A stretch of 64,000 bases of DNA. Origin: Diphasiastrum complanatum (taxonomy: Eukaryota > Streptophyta > Lycopodiopsida > Lycopodiales > Lycopodiaceae). The position numbers and the translations under genes were made by a program. The stretch covers positions 11,965,955 through 12,029,954 of the forward strand of contig CM055108.1 in assembly GCA_029204225.1 (NCBI GenBank). The letters run 5' to 3'. The number at the start of each line of letters is the position of its first letter. Positions within the stretch are counted from its first letter, which is position 1. This document shows, one piece after another, positions 45,307 to 59,061 of this stretch. The notes beneath the pieces are model-generated. The model was given only the letters and a program-made list of their open reading frames with translations, was not told where the DNA came from and did no database searches.

Positions 45307-48300
45307 TGAAGCTCGTTGAACTGCCAACTGGCAGCGCGAAGGATTTCTCTTCGTTTGTTTTGTTCTTTTCGTTTTGCGGTCCTGGAGGTGTGTTTACAAT
45401 TTGCGATTGATTCACGAATCGTTCATACTTTGAGTCAAAGACACGTTGATTGTCGCAAATTGTTCTCGTTCGACCTTCGTGTCTTGTTCGTGCTGCGACA
45501 AAGTTGCAGGAGTTCACCATTTCTGACAATCCCTCTTGAACCTTGTAGCTTTGTTCGTTCAATCCAGTTGCCTCTCTTTGCTTGGTAAAGAGTGGCTTGT
45601 CGAGCGATTTCATGAGGAGATCTGCAATCATACTTTCTGATTTTATGAACTGGACTTGGAGCTCTCCTTTCAAGATCAAATCTCGAATGTGATGGTACTT
45701 TAGAGGAATGTGCTTCGTCTTTGAATGGAAGACAGGATCCTGGGACAGATAGATGTCACTCTGGGAGTCCATCATCATCGTGCTTGGCCCCTCTTGTGGT
45801 ATTCTGATTGCCTCCAATATCATCCGTAGCCACACTACCTCATTTGCCACTTTCGAGGCTGTGACATACTCAGCTTCGCAAGAGGATTGAGCTACCAGGG
45901 TTTGCTTTTTGCATATCCAGCTGACTGTAGCTCCGCACGCTATTGTACATCCTCTAGTAATGGACTTGATGTCATCCTTGCAGCTCGCCCAGCTCGCATC
46001 ACTGTAGTAATGCAGCTCAAATCCTTTCTCCTCGTTTCTAGCTCTGTAGGTTAATCCAATATTTTGGGTACCCTTCAGATACTGTAGGATTCGTTTGGCC
46101 ATTTGCCAATGTGCTAGACCAGAATTGGCTTAATGCGTAAATAGAGAAGGCTAGATCCGGTCTGGTACAAATTGTCAAGTACATCAGACTCCCGATTAAG
46201 TTCTAGTAGAGTATACCTGCCATCTTCTATTCTTCTTCTTCTATTTTTGGGCAATCATGTTTCGTGAGCTTGGCTCCAACTATCATTGGTGTGGCTTTTT
46301 CTTTGCAGTCCGTCATGTGGTACTACTTCAGCACTTTTTTGGCGTATTCTGACTGACTCAAGTGCATTTCGCCATTTGTTCGATCTCTTCTGATCTCCAG
46401 CCCTAGGCATTTTGTTGCTTCTCCAAGATATGTGATTTCGTAGCTTTCAGAAATCTGACTCTTCGTGTCTTTGATCAACATCAAGAAATTTTCTATCATC
46501 AGCGAATCATCAACGAAAATGGTCAGTATCACAAAATCCTTTCCTACTCTTTTGATGTAGACATTACAGTCTGGTTGAGTAGGGTTGAAATCTAGAGACT
46601 TCAGAAGACCATCAAGCTTTTTGTACTAGGCCCGTGATGCCTATTTTAGACCGTAGATGCATCTCTGCAATCGGCACACATATTGTCTATTGTCGGGGTC
46701 TTCATAACCTTCAGGTTGCCTCATGAAGATTTTCTCCTCTAGATCTCCGTGGAGAAAGGTTGTTCTCACGTCAATCTGGTGAATTTCCAGATTGTACTAT
46801 GTGGCGTATGCAAGGAGTAGCCTTATGCTTGTCATCTTCACCATGGGCGAATATGTGTCGAAATAGTCGACACCATATCTCTGTGTGTAGCCCTTTGCGA
46901 CAAGCCTTGCCTTGTAGCGGCCATTTTAGTTTTTTCTTGTACACCCACTTGCAGTCGACTATTTTCCTGTTTTTTGGCAGTGGCTTTAATGTCCATGCCT
47001 CATTTTGCCTCATCGACTCGATCTTCTCTGACATTGTCTACTTCCAAAATTCTCCCTCTGGACTCTAGATAGATTTTTGGTATGTTGTTGGCTCTTCTAT
47101 GAAGCTGCAGTACTCGAACTACATGTCTTCACTCCATTGAAGATTGTTAGAATAGAGGTCTTGAGGTCTTCTTTGTCTTGTTGACCTTTGAGATTCATTT
47201 CGTCGCTGCTCAAACATTTCTTGTTTGTGGGGTCGATCGTCTGCTTCATGTTGCTCTAGAGTCTGGGACTCTGCATTCTGATTTGATGTATGTCGTCAAT
47301 CTCCTTCTTGAATAGGTAGCAGTGTGAACATCTCATGTCCTCTTTCGTCTTTCAGTCCAGGGAATTTGGACTCGTTGAACTTCACATCTCTACTCGAAAC
47401 AACCTTCTTCGTGGTTGGATCGTAAAGTTTGTACACATGTGTTCCATTCAAGTAGCCGACCATGATTGTTTGTTCGGATTTGTCATCGAGCTTGCTTCTC
47501 TTTTCTTTTGGAATGTGCTTGTAAGCTGCACATCCAAACACTCGTATGTATGACAGATCAGGCTTTCTGCATGTCTACATTTCATATGGTGTTTTGTTCT
47601 CCAGCGCTATCATTGTAGATCTGTTTTGTAGGTGTACAGCTGCAGCTATTGCCTCGGCCCAGAATTGACCTAGCAATTGAGCCTGTGCCATCATGCATCT
47701 GGCTCTTTCAACTAGCATTTTGTTTCTTTTTTCTACCACACCATTGTATTCTGGTGTGTATGCAGGAGTGAATTGGTGTTCAATCCCACGTTCTTCGTAG
47801 AATCTTGAGAATTCTGTACTTTTGTATTCACCTCCATTATCAGATCTAAGCATCTGTATCTTTTTTGAGGTGTGTCGCTCTGCGAATGCCACAAACTTCT
47901 TGAAAGAATTAAATACTTCGGATTTCTTATTCAAGTAGTAGATCATGGTCATTCAGTTGTAATCATCTATGAACGTTATAAAATATCTTGAACCTAAGAG
48001 CAAATCTGTTTTCATCGGTCCACGCACATAAGAGTGGACGAGCTCAAGAACTTCTTTGGCTCTTCCGATGTTGCTTGCCTTTCTAACAAGCTTCGCAAAA
48101 CTCAGCCTCTGGCCTTGAAATCTTGAGACCTGTGACAATGTCCTTTCTGCTCATGTCATACAGGCTCCGCATGTTCAAATAATACATTCTTCTATGCCAG
48201 AGCTGATCTTCATTTTCTGAAGCATTTAATATGCTTTTAGAGTTTTTGATTAGTTTGGCCTGGTAAAGATTTCCTTCTCTGCATCCGACCGTCAGCAACT

Positions 48301-49540
48301 TGTTTGTTGTCTTCTCGATCATACGGCAAGTGGTGTCGTCGAACAAAACTCGAATGCCTAGATCTGCCATCTTGGAGATAGATAGCAGATCCTTTCTGAG
48401 TGAGGACACATAGAGTGCTCCTGGCAGCTCTACTTGGCCTGACAATGTTCATAGCTGTAGAGAGCCGATGCCTTTGACATTGTGTCTGCTTCCATCGCCT
48501 AGAATCACTGCTCTGTCGTTTTCGTGTTCGCAAAAGTTGATCAAGATCTTCTTGTTGCAGATTATGTGAGATGTTGCTCTTGAATCGATGACTACATCGT
48601 AGTCGTGTTCAGAGTAGCTTGTCAAAGCTTCGTCGAGTATCGTGAAAGCTTCGTCACCTCTTTTAGCATCCTTTGATGACTCTGCAACATTTGTCTTTTC
48701 AACTTTGTTTTTCTTTTTTGGGTTGATTCTGTAGTTGTATGCAGAATGCCCTTTCTTCTTGCAGTGCATGCAAGGTATTTTTGGAATGAACCAACATTTG
48801 TTGGTCGTATGGCCTAGTTTGTGACAGTGATCGCAAGAACAAGATTGCTGATTCGAGGACTTCATCTTCTCAAATCTTGGCTTGTTTTTGTTCTTTTTCC
48901 TTCCTTTTGTGAAGAGAGCCTTCTCTTGATCACTGCTTCCCTCTCCTTCGTCTCTCATCAGTCTCTCATCAACGACAAGACTGACTGCTTTGTCGAATGT
49001 CATATCTGGTAGACTCAGAATAAGCATTCTCAGCGGCTGATAGGACGTCGGTAGATTTCATGAAATACATCAGCTGCTATGGTGTTGGGACCTGGTGCTC
49101 CTGTCCTGATGCAACGAGTTGAGCGAAAATTGTTCTGATCTTCTCAACGTGCTGATCTAACTGGCTGTCATCCCACCATATGGATTGTAGCTGATTGTGA
49201 AGGTGCATGACTGAAGCTGCAGCCCTCACTTCATACTTCTGCTTTAATCTTTCCCACACTGCATGGCTGCTTTCGTAGTCTTCAATCTGCATGAGTATAT
49301 CTTTATTTATGGACGAAACGATGATCACCATTGTGCGCTCATCCTTTCTGATCCATTCAGCTCTCCTCGGATCTCCCTCTGGAGGCTGCACCTCTGAGAG
49401 CTCGGTCACTAACCAGATGCCTTCGCCCTTCAGAAGTGTTTTGATTTTGAATTTCCAGATTCTGTAATTTGCACCATCAAGCCTAATTGCTATTCTAGTC
49501 TGGATTGTCGTAGCTATATTGTATTGTCTGGAAGAATCAC
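45307..49540 (-). pseudogene. Copia D gag-pol, multiply interrupted
   Basis: On the minus strand from about 49500: gag (DGANYRIWKFKIKTLLKGEG, LQSIWWDDSQLDQHVEKI); knuckles CDHCHKLGHTTNKC and CMHCKKKGHSAYNY (last Cys lost); protease DSRATSHI, where the catalytic triad DSG has become DSR; pre-integrase LWHRRMYYLNMRSLYDMS; integrase MLRSDNGGEYKS and YTPEYNGVVEKRNKMLVERA; RT with LTIFVDDSLMI (FVDD for YVDD); RNase H LVAQSSCEAEYVTASKVANE and KTKHIPLKYHHIRDLI. Stops and frame changes occur near 47950, 47545, 47035, 46600 and 46135. Not functional. Confidence 0.87.
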
Positions 49541-49569
49541 AACTAAGATATCAGTAGTGATAACCTGTA

Positions 49570-49582
49570 GGCTCTAATACCA
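49570..49582 (-). promoter_or_regulatory. Primer-binding site of copia D
   Basis: TGGTATTAGAGCC on the minus strand directly after the 5' LTR end GTGACA; initiator-Met type with one change. Confidence 0.85.
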
Positions 49583-50126
49583 TGTCACGGAAGTTTTTTT
49601 TCTTTCTTGTTTTTCGTGTTCGTCCTCTCCTTCTGATTCACGAATAATTTTTTGTATTTGAATTTTCTTTTCGTGTGGAAGCTCTTACGGGATCCCAGAC
49701 ACTCGACTACGCATCACAGAACATATTTTATTCTAGCAATCAAGAGACACAGCACAAGGCCAAGAGATATACGAAATAGAGCGACTATATTGTCAGTTTG
49801 GTTTTAGAGCGAGATCGTCAGTGTCTCGCTCGTTGGCGGATTGACTCTCTGCTCTTTCGCTGTGTTCTAATCATTGGCAAACTTTCATGCACAGCTATGG
49901 TATTTTGGCTTTCTTACTCTATTCACTACGTCTCTCTCTGTTTCTTACAGATCTCTGTATTCACTATCTCTATTCTTTCTTCTCTTTTGTTTATGATCTA
50001 GAGAGGATCGTTTATACCTCCACTGTGTGGAGTTTACAAGATAGCTAAACATAGAATCACAAGACTAGGTAACGCTAATCAAATAGTTAGTTAGTCTCCG
50101 TCGTTGCTATTCGTTTCAGTTGGGCA
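49583..50126 (-). repeat. 5' LTR of copia D
   Basis: 544 bp, paired with 44769-45306. Confidence 0.85.
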
Positions 50127-52500
50127 TGAAGTCCGTTGGGGGCTAGAGGTGCACCCCTTTAAGAAATGGGGCACCTCCTTATGACTTTTCAAAAAACTGC
50201 CTCAAAAAATAGGGCACTAGCCCAAATTTGTTTTCAACACCTAACTTGGTCTCAACTTGCAATTTCAAAGTCAAGTTGGGCCCTATTTACGGTTTCAATT
50301 TTTATGGGATCACGGCCAAGTTTTAATTACTAAAATTGTATTACGAAAATACTTGGCACCTCCTAGTCCCGACAAACCCAGAAACTAGGGGCATAGGCCG
50401 CATAAATGGAATTTTCCTATAACGTAAATTAGCAAATGAACAGTATTTTGATAGCAGTGCAACTGGCCATTATGGGCCATTTACGCATCATTTTTTAACA
50501 GTTTTGCATCAGCGTCATAGCGCGCGGCGACAATTTTTCATCGAAAATAGCTTGAAAAAGAGGTCTTACTCCCTAGCACACACCCCTAAATGGTCTAAAC
50601 TTTTTTAGCGGGAATTTGTTTTTTAAAAAAGGCTCTTCACTAAACAGTCATGATTTACCTTGTCTCATCTGATGGTTATTATGATTTGCTTCATACACAA
50701 GGCAATGTTTGGTTCTTTCAACGAAGTTTCATGAGAAAGTTATGTTTTAGCTATTTATACACTACCATTCTTTGTTATTTCTCCACCTCTTCTCTATTCT
50801 CCTCTTCTTCTTCCTCGCTATGCTTTCAGAGTGCTCATGAATGCTTGACAGCGCTCATCTACCACAAAATCGATTGCATTACTCAAACACTCTTGTATGA
50901 ATGTTGCTTGATGTACGGTTTCATGCACACATTGCAAATTGAGTAGTTCACAAGTATGAATGTGGTAGTGCGCTGGAAAACCAACGATGGTCACAATAAA
51001 ATAATGTGGGAATTTTACTGCTTCACATTGGTAGCTTAATGCCTACACCACAAACACTTTGAGTTAAATTACATTGCATTCCATTTTATGAAGCTTTTTG
51101 TTGTAGTTACATGATGTTGACAGCCACCTATAATTCTGCTCTTCAGTTGTTATCCATGTCCAAAAGAAGCTATACCACTTAATAACAAAATTGCATTTAA
51201 ATCATAGTCATGTCTTCCCAAACAATAGAAAAGTTTTTAGTGATAGGCCAAGCCCTAATATTACGATATCAGGGCTTGTGCCATGTTGATCAGTTTACGG
51301 GCAATTGGTCCATATCGATTAGTATTTATTTTTACGTAGAGAGTATGAATAGTTTTAACAGTTGACATTCTTCTTAGCTAAAAAAATTGGTGTGGACACA
51401 TGTGCTGGTTAGGGCAAATCCATGTCGTTCTAACCCAATTGAGCCTTGTAGAACAAGGTATGTCACGCACTACTATCCAAACTTTTGAGCATATCCATGC
51501 TTTCCAGTCGTATCTCACCAAAAGCCTAATGTGGCATTTATTCGGGTAGGGTTAAGTGTTTCCATGGTTGATTGTTACGAATACGTAGGTATTAGGCTAC
51601 ATCTACACCATACTAATCCAAACGACCTGTACTGCATATGCAATGACAGGTTCCATATTGTTAAGTTTGATTCTGAACAAATCCATGTTATACTTCTATC
51701 AACCATGGTATTAGGACTTTACTAAGGATAGGTATGGTTTATTACTAATGAGGGATTACCAGTGTTTTTACTAGGTATTAGGGCATATCTGTGCCATTCT
51801 AACCCTTATGTAAAAACTTCATATCTTACGCATATCCATGTTGTCTAAGACCATTATATTGGAGACCTTACTATTAGGTTTTGGGCATGGATTATTCAAG
51901 ACTAGTTAGGTTGGTTTGTAAATATGATTAGAAGATATCTCTTTTTTTTTACTTATGTTATTATTCAAGCATAGTGAAGAGAGGTAGATATTTAAGTCTA
52001 ACGGGAACAACCATCTCAAGAGTGTTCATGATGTGTGTGGTTTGTATAGCACCCAAAAATTGTAAGAAGAAGTCATACCTGATGCCATGTTGTTTCCGAG
52101 AGTAGTTTGTTTTTCTTTAGATCACAACAAAAAGAATAGTCTTTATCCCATAGCTTCATCTAAGAATCAAATAAGCGCCTAAGTAACTTACCAAGAGTAT
52201 TCAAGCTTGCTTGTTTTAATGTGTTTCATAAATGACGTACCTTTTTAGAGACTTAGTAATGCACGGTGTGAATTTAAACCAAAACGTAAGTGGTAGTAGG
52301 CCGTAGTAACAAACGATGCTACATCACCACAAAGCATCGATGGTAAATTAGTATCAAATGATGAGACTCTTTAAGAGATAAACCAAGTGCTTGAAAAGAC
52401 ATATAGAGGTGTCATTTAAGTACTGATTCAAATGGTGGATCGCTGTCTACACAACATTAGATCTCTTAAGCCTTGTTATAAACAAACTCTTTGTGAAATA
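50127..52500. other. No gene recognised
   Basis: AT-rich DNA without identifiable coding, LTR pair or known repeat. Several phrases of the type gcatatccatg/ctaatcca recur near 51400-51850, suggesting an old tandem or element remnant. Confidence 0.4.
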
Positions 52501-52525
52501 AATGATGAACATAAAGCTTTCTATT

Positions 52526-52676
52526 GTCCATCGCTGGAACATTAGAGTGTATGCTGGAAAATCTTTATTTAAAAAGCATTTTAGGACCTACTGTCCATCG
52601 CTGGGGACATTAGAGTGTATGCTAGAAAATCTTTATCTAAAAAGCATTCTAGGACCTACTGTCCATTGCTGGAGAC
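52526..52676. repeat. 67-bp tandem repeat, 2.2 copies
   Basis: Unit starts gtccatcgctgg at 52526, 52593 and 52661 and contains attagagtgtatgct. The copies differ at a few positions. Confidence 0.9.
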
Positions 52677-52694
52677 AAAATGTGTATCAACCAG

Positions 52695-53263
<569 letters not shown>

Positions 53264-53525
53264 CCTCCTATTTCCATTATTTTCAAAGGCCTCCTATTGG
53301 GCATGAATGTGCTTGTATATGGATGTTGAATGCTTATTTGGTTTTGAATCCTATTACCCTAGCACTTCCTAATATTAGCATAATCATTTTCCATTTCTAG
53401 TTTTTATAACTAAAGATCTATAACCTCCACATCCATGCATAATAGGTGTTACATCCATTGACACTCAAGATATGATCATTAAGATCCATAGGTAGGATTT
53501 GCCTTATGATATTCACCTTCCTTGG

Positions 53526-53643
53526 GTAGATCAACCTCAAGAAGACAAGATCTAGAGTGAACAAAGCCTAGAGTAAGGCGAAAAGTAGATCAACCTCGAG
53601 AAGACAAGATCTAGAGTGAACAAAGCCTAGAGTAAAGTGAAAA
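53526..53643. repeat. 59-bp tandem duplication
   Basis: gtagatcaacctc(a/g)agaag begins at 53526 and 53585; the two copies are near-identical. Confidence 0.9.
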
Positions 53644-55345
53644 GTAAAACAAAAGACTTTTAAAAGGAATCTCATCACCACACAAAAAGCAACCAACCAA
53701 AGCATCAAATTTTAGCTATTATTTTACCTTTAGATCCTACACTAAGGCATGTGACACCCTTTGTTGCCTAAATATCCTCACTTTTGCAGCCATTCTACTT
53801 TCTCCTCCATGGATCAAAACTTGTACTACAACTAATCAATCACCAAGAAACAAATCCATAACCCATTGTAAATGCAAGATACAAGAGGGTGTAGAAATGG
53901 GCCTACATTTTTTGGCACCATTTTCAAGAAAATGTTGCTAGAATCAACCAAAAGCAATCTCTTATGGATTTTTTGGTTCTTTTTGTGATTTCCTATTTTA
54001 GTTGTATTGGTTTTTGGAGAGTGTCCAAGCTTCTTGGAATTTTTTTTACTCAAATCCTAATCCACATACAAAAAAATCCTAAAAAAGGGACACGTTTTGC
54101 ATTTCTCCACAAAAATAGTTTTCTACTTGTCGACTTCATTTTTTGTATATTCCATGAATCACTATAGTTGGCCTCTTGCTAGTAACAAGTCTAAAGTTCA
54201 TACTATTTCCTAATAGTTGGCGAATAAAACCATTCTATTTCTGCTTTTACTTGCCTATTAGAATATTTGTAAATATTTTCTAATTTTACTCGTTATCTTC
54301 ATTATACATTCCCACACTTTGGACCTACTTCCTGATATACATGAGAGTTAAATTGTGTTTCGATTGCCTATTTGAAATAATGTTTGAACATTTGGTATCT
54401 TTACTCATTAAGAAAGCCCAATAAGTTCATTAGGCTCCGCTTGATCTTTGTGTAAGTCAGCATATAAATTTGTTGTACTCACACCTTCTACTCGCCAATA
54501 GAGATATCTTTGAAACTATCTCAAAAATTTACTCATAGGTAATTATGGTACTTCCATTCATTGTTATGGACCTTTGGCCTTGACAAAAAGTAAAAAATAT
54601 TTTTACTCACCCACCATAATCTCTACTCAACCAATTTTCGATTCTACTCGCCTATTACTATAACCTAAAAATCTTGCCTACTTTTCTAAGATATTGCTTA
54701 CAGTCAAAAGGATAATGATCAATCCCATCTATTAATGTACTTAATTATATTCGCCCTCTTTGCAATAAAACACAATTTGCATCAAGCGCCACAAGAATCT
54801 AGATTAATATCACCTTATCATTGTATTAAATATAGATTCGATTTGTTGTAATACTATAAGCCTATTATATGTATTCAACTTTAGTTAACTTGAGCCTATT
54901 GAGATGAGAAGAGTCACAACCACAACTTGCACTCTTTCTTATCACGCATGTCATTAATTTTCATTTTCTAGACACTAGTTTCATTGGATTTGGAGATCTA
55001 GAATAGTGAGAAATGTGAAAATTTTGGTTTCTTTAAATACAAATGAAATTGGATTGGGATCTTTATGTAAACCTTAGCTTGGATTTAGTTAATTTTAGTA
55101 TACATAAAGATTTGGTTTTCATTTTTGCTTTGGGTTAAGGCAAAGGTAGCTTGTTATTGTTGTTCTCTTAAGCTTGGATTGAGCTTGCAAATAATAGGCT
55201 TGGATTGAGCTTACAAACAATGAGATTGAATGAGTAGAAATAAAATGCTTTTATTTTGCATTGGATGTAAGAATTAAAACATTTCTATCATTTTTGAGCC
55301 CTTGTTGTTATATTTGCATAATAGGAAAACACACAAGCAACACCA
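53644..55345. other. No gene recognised; leader of the next gypsy element at its end
   Basis: AT-rich. The last few hundred bases probably hold the 5' end of the gypsy element whose gag starts at 55346, but no LTR or primer site was identified. Confidence 0.35.
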
Positions 55346-56256
55346 ATGGATCAAACCAATGATAACCCAACTTTCGATTTATCAAACCCATCCAATGTGG
55401 CACAAGCTCTTGAACTTTTATATTAACAAATTCAAGCCGCTAATAAATGGCTTCTTGAAACTAATCAAAAGAACCAAGACTTGGAGTCCAGGTTAGCCAA
55501 CCAAAAGAAGCATGTAGTTCCACCTCCCGTGGAATTGTTTAAGGGAGAGAAGAAAGATAGGAACTTGCAAGTGGTAAGTTCATGGCTTAATGTTTGGAGC
55601 AAATACCTTGGCATGAACCAATTCCCTGAATGTGAGAATTTATACATTGTTACTATGTTCCTTGAGGGAAGAGCCTTAGTATGGTGGGATGACCTAGTTG
55701 CAAAAGGCAATCAACCTTGTACATGGGAAGATTTTTGCATAGTATTTAGGGAATACATTCTACCACTGTTAGATGACTATGAAGACTTTATTAAGTTGTC
55801 TCATATAACAATGAATAAAGGTTTGGAACAGTTTATTCAGGATTTTCATGAGTACTTGAATTCACTTTCTAGTGACATTCCACCCAAAGTACAAATGTTA
55901 ATGTTTATTGATGGGTTACCAAAAGATTATCAAGTGGATGTTCGTAGGAACCATCCAAAAACCCTTGAGGATGCTGTTAGGGCTGCAAAGTTTTTTGATG
56001 ACATACCTAAGCCACGTAGGGGTCAACAACCTAATGAGCAGAAAAAAGTTTTTCAATCTAAGAGGAAGGATAGGGAAATTGTTAGTGAAACACATCCCAA
56101 TTCCAATAATCCTAAGAAAGCAAAAAAAAACTCTAAGAACTATCAGGGTGGCATTGACAAGGTTGTAACTCGTAAGAAGAACATGTGCTTCAAGTGCAAT
56201 GGCGAGGGTCACCTTGCACGAGATTGCATCAAAAAACCAGCTTCTACCTCAGGTAA
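55346..56256 (+). pseudogene. Gypsy (chromovirus-type) gag
   Basis: From ATG 55346 (MDQTNDNPTFDLSNPSNVAQ) with one in-frame TAA at about 55424, then open to the end. The capsid has VSSWLNVWSKYL, MFLEGRALVWWDDL, WEDFCIVFREYIL and SSDIPPKVQMLMFIDGLP. The zinc knuckle is CFKCNGEGHLARDC at about 56188-56229. It is cut at 56256, where the LTR of an inserted element begins. A segment of this gag recurs in the chimera at 36062-36315. Confidence 0.85.
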
Positions 56257-56984
56257 TGTTTACAAATCCTCTGATCCAGAGGATCTGTTGGTTTTAAAAT
56301 TAATTCTTTCTTACTTCTGCCTATCAGCAGAGATAGTGGATTCTTCTTGAGATTGTCATTCTTGTTTTAAACCCAAGATCAGGCAGAAGGGAACAGAGTG
56401 TTGTAGTATATTTTTTCTCCTGCCTGTTAGAGGACTACTCGGGGACGAACTCTCTTGAACTCACTTACATTCATACATAGATGCAAGCCAAGAACGCTCA
56501 TTCACAGATCAGAGTGCAGCCCAAATGAACATTCTGTAGATTCTACAGCTACCTACTCTAAAAACAAATTGAATCAGAAGTCCAAGAATCAAGAAACCAA
56601 CCAATCTTTTGATTCTTGGACATCCCAAGAACATCAAGAACTGGATTGTAAAGAGATATGCAAGAACTACACCACAGATCTAGCCTATTTAGTTTACCTG
56701 AATGCTGGTTTCTACATTAATCCACAAACAAGAAAAGAAACTAATCCACTCTAGGAAAGCAGCAAATCTAATCCACTCTATAGTCCACAACCACACACAA
56801 AAGGAGGGAAGGGCAAGATCATAAATGCATCACTCAAGAAACAAGCATGATCAAGGAGCTCAATGGATGCACCAAACTCGTGAAGGCTCTTCTCATTTCA
56901 GCATGGAGTTGATACAATTCACAAAAAGCTCCTCTTCACAAAGAGGGAGTCTCTTAAATAAGCAAGAGAGCTACTTAGGTGACA
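56257..56984 (-). repeat. 3' LTR of the gag-only element
   Basis: 728 bp. Matches 62333-63162 except for about 95 bp missing after ctctaaaaa near 56565. Confidence 0.8.
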
Positions 56985-58270
56985 TCCTAGTGGAATTTTC
57001 ACATTTCACAAATTACAAGTGGATAATGCTCTCCACTAGAGGTCACCATCAAAAGGTGGCTCACTCTATTTTCTTTGGGAGGGGTCTACTTGCATTTATT
57101 ACATTTGCCTAGAAATACTAGTTCCTACGTGGTCATTCCATCTTTGAATGTCTTATTGCTGCAATTGGTTGACATTCTCAACATTGGAGAGCTCTCAACA
57201 GCTTCACAACTTGTCTGTTCGAGTGCTTTCCATGTGTCTCTTTGTTTTGTCACTTGTATCTGCCATTGACAGTTTCATCTGGTTTCTTGGCAGATTCTAT
57301 CTTCTGGGAGGTCTATATCCTCCATTCGCTTCTGGGTGTTTCCGTGATTTTTCTCTCAGTTGAAGTATTAGTCTCAAGGAAAACCTTCGATCTACAAGTT
57401 GCACAAACTTTGACTATCAATCTCAAGGGTATGGACTCATCAAAAATTGGTGGTAGGAATAGATTTGGATGGACGGTTTGATAAAGGTAAGAAAACATGA
57501 TGAAGGCTTGGTGGAAGAATGAAGGAACTGATAGTTCTACAGTTGCAGCCTTGGACCCTTTCAATGTCGAGCTTTGACCACCACTTGCTAGGTGAGGAGC
57601 TTGCTTTATTTTGCAGGTTCACGGTTGTCTTCATCTTTCTTTTCTGCAGCTCTTTCTTTTGATCCATTACTTTTGGATCTCTTTGGGCTTCGTAGGAGGG
57701 GATTCAAATATCATTGCTCCAAAGAGTTTCTTTTGATCAAAATTGATCTGACTCATCTGTTGCTTAAGTTTTTGTCCTTTTCTCCTCAGCTTCTTTGCTT
57801 AATTTCTGATGTCTTCTAGCTGCTTCGCCTGCTTTTGTGGGTCTTCTTTTGGCTGATCATCCATTGTAGGTGGCAGTTAGTCTCTGCAAGAAACTTGCAA
57901 TGATCTTTCAACTGCTTCGGTAGGACTATAAAAACCTAGGGATTTCTCAGAAGAACAGTAAATTGATGATAAACAAACATATGGAAGGAAGGGTCGTAGT
58001 GACAACGGTAGATGGTGTGGGTGATATGCATGAGAATGGATGCAGATGTATGACGAGAGGTTGGTTGAAGAAGAAGACTGATATCCCAATGCTTGTATTT
58101 CCCTTTCTGAAGGATCTTCGTCGTGACTGGGGTACTTCTTCTGATTGAGTCTCTTTGGATTAGCCATCTATCTTCTTTAGCCTTGTGTCTTTTCATATTT
58201 GACTTGTGACCTTGGCTGTCGATCTTGTTGATGTTGTTGTTGGCAGCATAACTGCTCCAATGGATCCAAG
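56985..58270. other. Interior of gag-only element, non-coding
   Basis: Open frames on both strands are short and unlike known proteins. No RT, integrase or protease motif was seen. Confidence 0.4.
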
Positions 58271-58279
58271 AAAATCCAC

Positions 58280-58280
<1 letters not shown>

Positions 58281-58314
<34 letters not shown>
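58281..58314. repeat. Poly(C) run of 34
   Basis: Uninterrupted C tract (G on the minus strand). It could form an i-motif or G-quadruplex, or be inaccurate in length. Confidence 0.9.
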
Positions 58315-58316
<2 letters not shown>

Positions 58317-59061
58317 AATATGTTGGTGGGGATGTGGTTATTGGTAGCTGTTCATGCTCAAGATTGGATCGGCGTGTGGAACACATAGTTGAAAACACGT
58401 TGAATATGTGACTGGACTAAAGATCGAACAAATTTATTGAAATTTATTTCGATCTTGCTGTAGTTGACTCGAAGATGAATATGGCAATGAAATACAGGAA
58501 TCAGCTCAGACGTGATATGGAGCAGATTTGGTGGATGCACAAAAATCTGAAACTCTGTATAAGGTGACTGGAAAATTGATAGATGAATGACAAGTTATTC
58601 TTGAGATATGCTACATGATGTCTCCTGTGCGATGGCTATCCTTGATTAACTAAAAACAAATGTAGAAAAAGATATGCAATTAGAATAAAGTATGAAATCA
58701 AAAAATGACAAAAAAATAAACAAGGAAGATACCAATGTGATAGAGAGTGAAAGCCGTAGAGCATTTGTCAAACAAGAAGTCATTCATCAACATGTATAAT
58801 TCACCTAGACAATTTCATGTGTCTATTGATCTGTTAGAGTAATGAAAAAAACTCTCAATAGCTGTTGTCAGAAACAAGGCAGGTAGTGACACTTGAATCT
58901 ACCATCGTTGATAGTAGATGTTGTAAGATATAGCTTGAGATGTAGGTATGGTTGAGGTACTATTGTGCTAAGGACCTCTCTAAGCACGAGATTCATAACC
59001 GAATCTCGATCTGGATTTTCGAATCCTAGATTTATTGTGTATTGGCACATTGGAAATCTTA

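Larger units (their letters stand above)
44769..50126 (-). mobile_element. Ty1/copia retrotransposon D with both LTRs
   Basis: Minus-strand element of about 5.36 kb. LTRs at 49583-50126 (5') and 44769-45306 (3') match along their whole length with scattered changes. The primer site is TGGTATTAGAGCC (49582-49570). Domain order gag, protease, integrase, RT, RNase H. The similarity of both LTRs continues about 12 bp past the TG..CA points, and no matching 5-bp duplication was found, so the exact edges are uncertain. Confidence 0.87.

Noticed and set aside
44769-50126. Target-site duplication for copia D
   Set aside because: The left flank ccaac and right flank tgaag do not match, and the LTR similarity runs past the expected boundary.
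56455-57667. Short frames on both strands near the left inner LTR
   Set aside because: They lie in LTR or non-coding interior of the gag-only element and match no protein.
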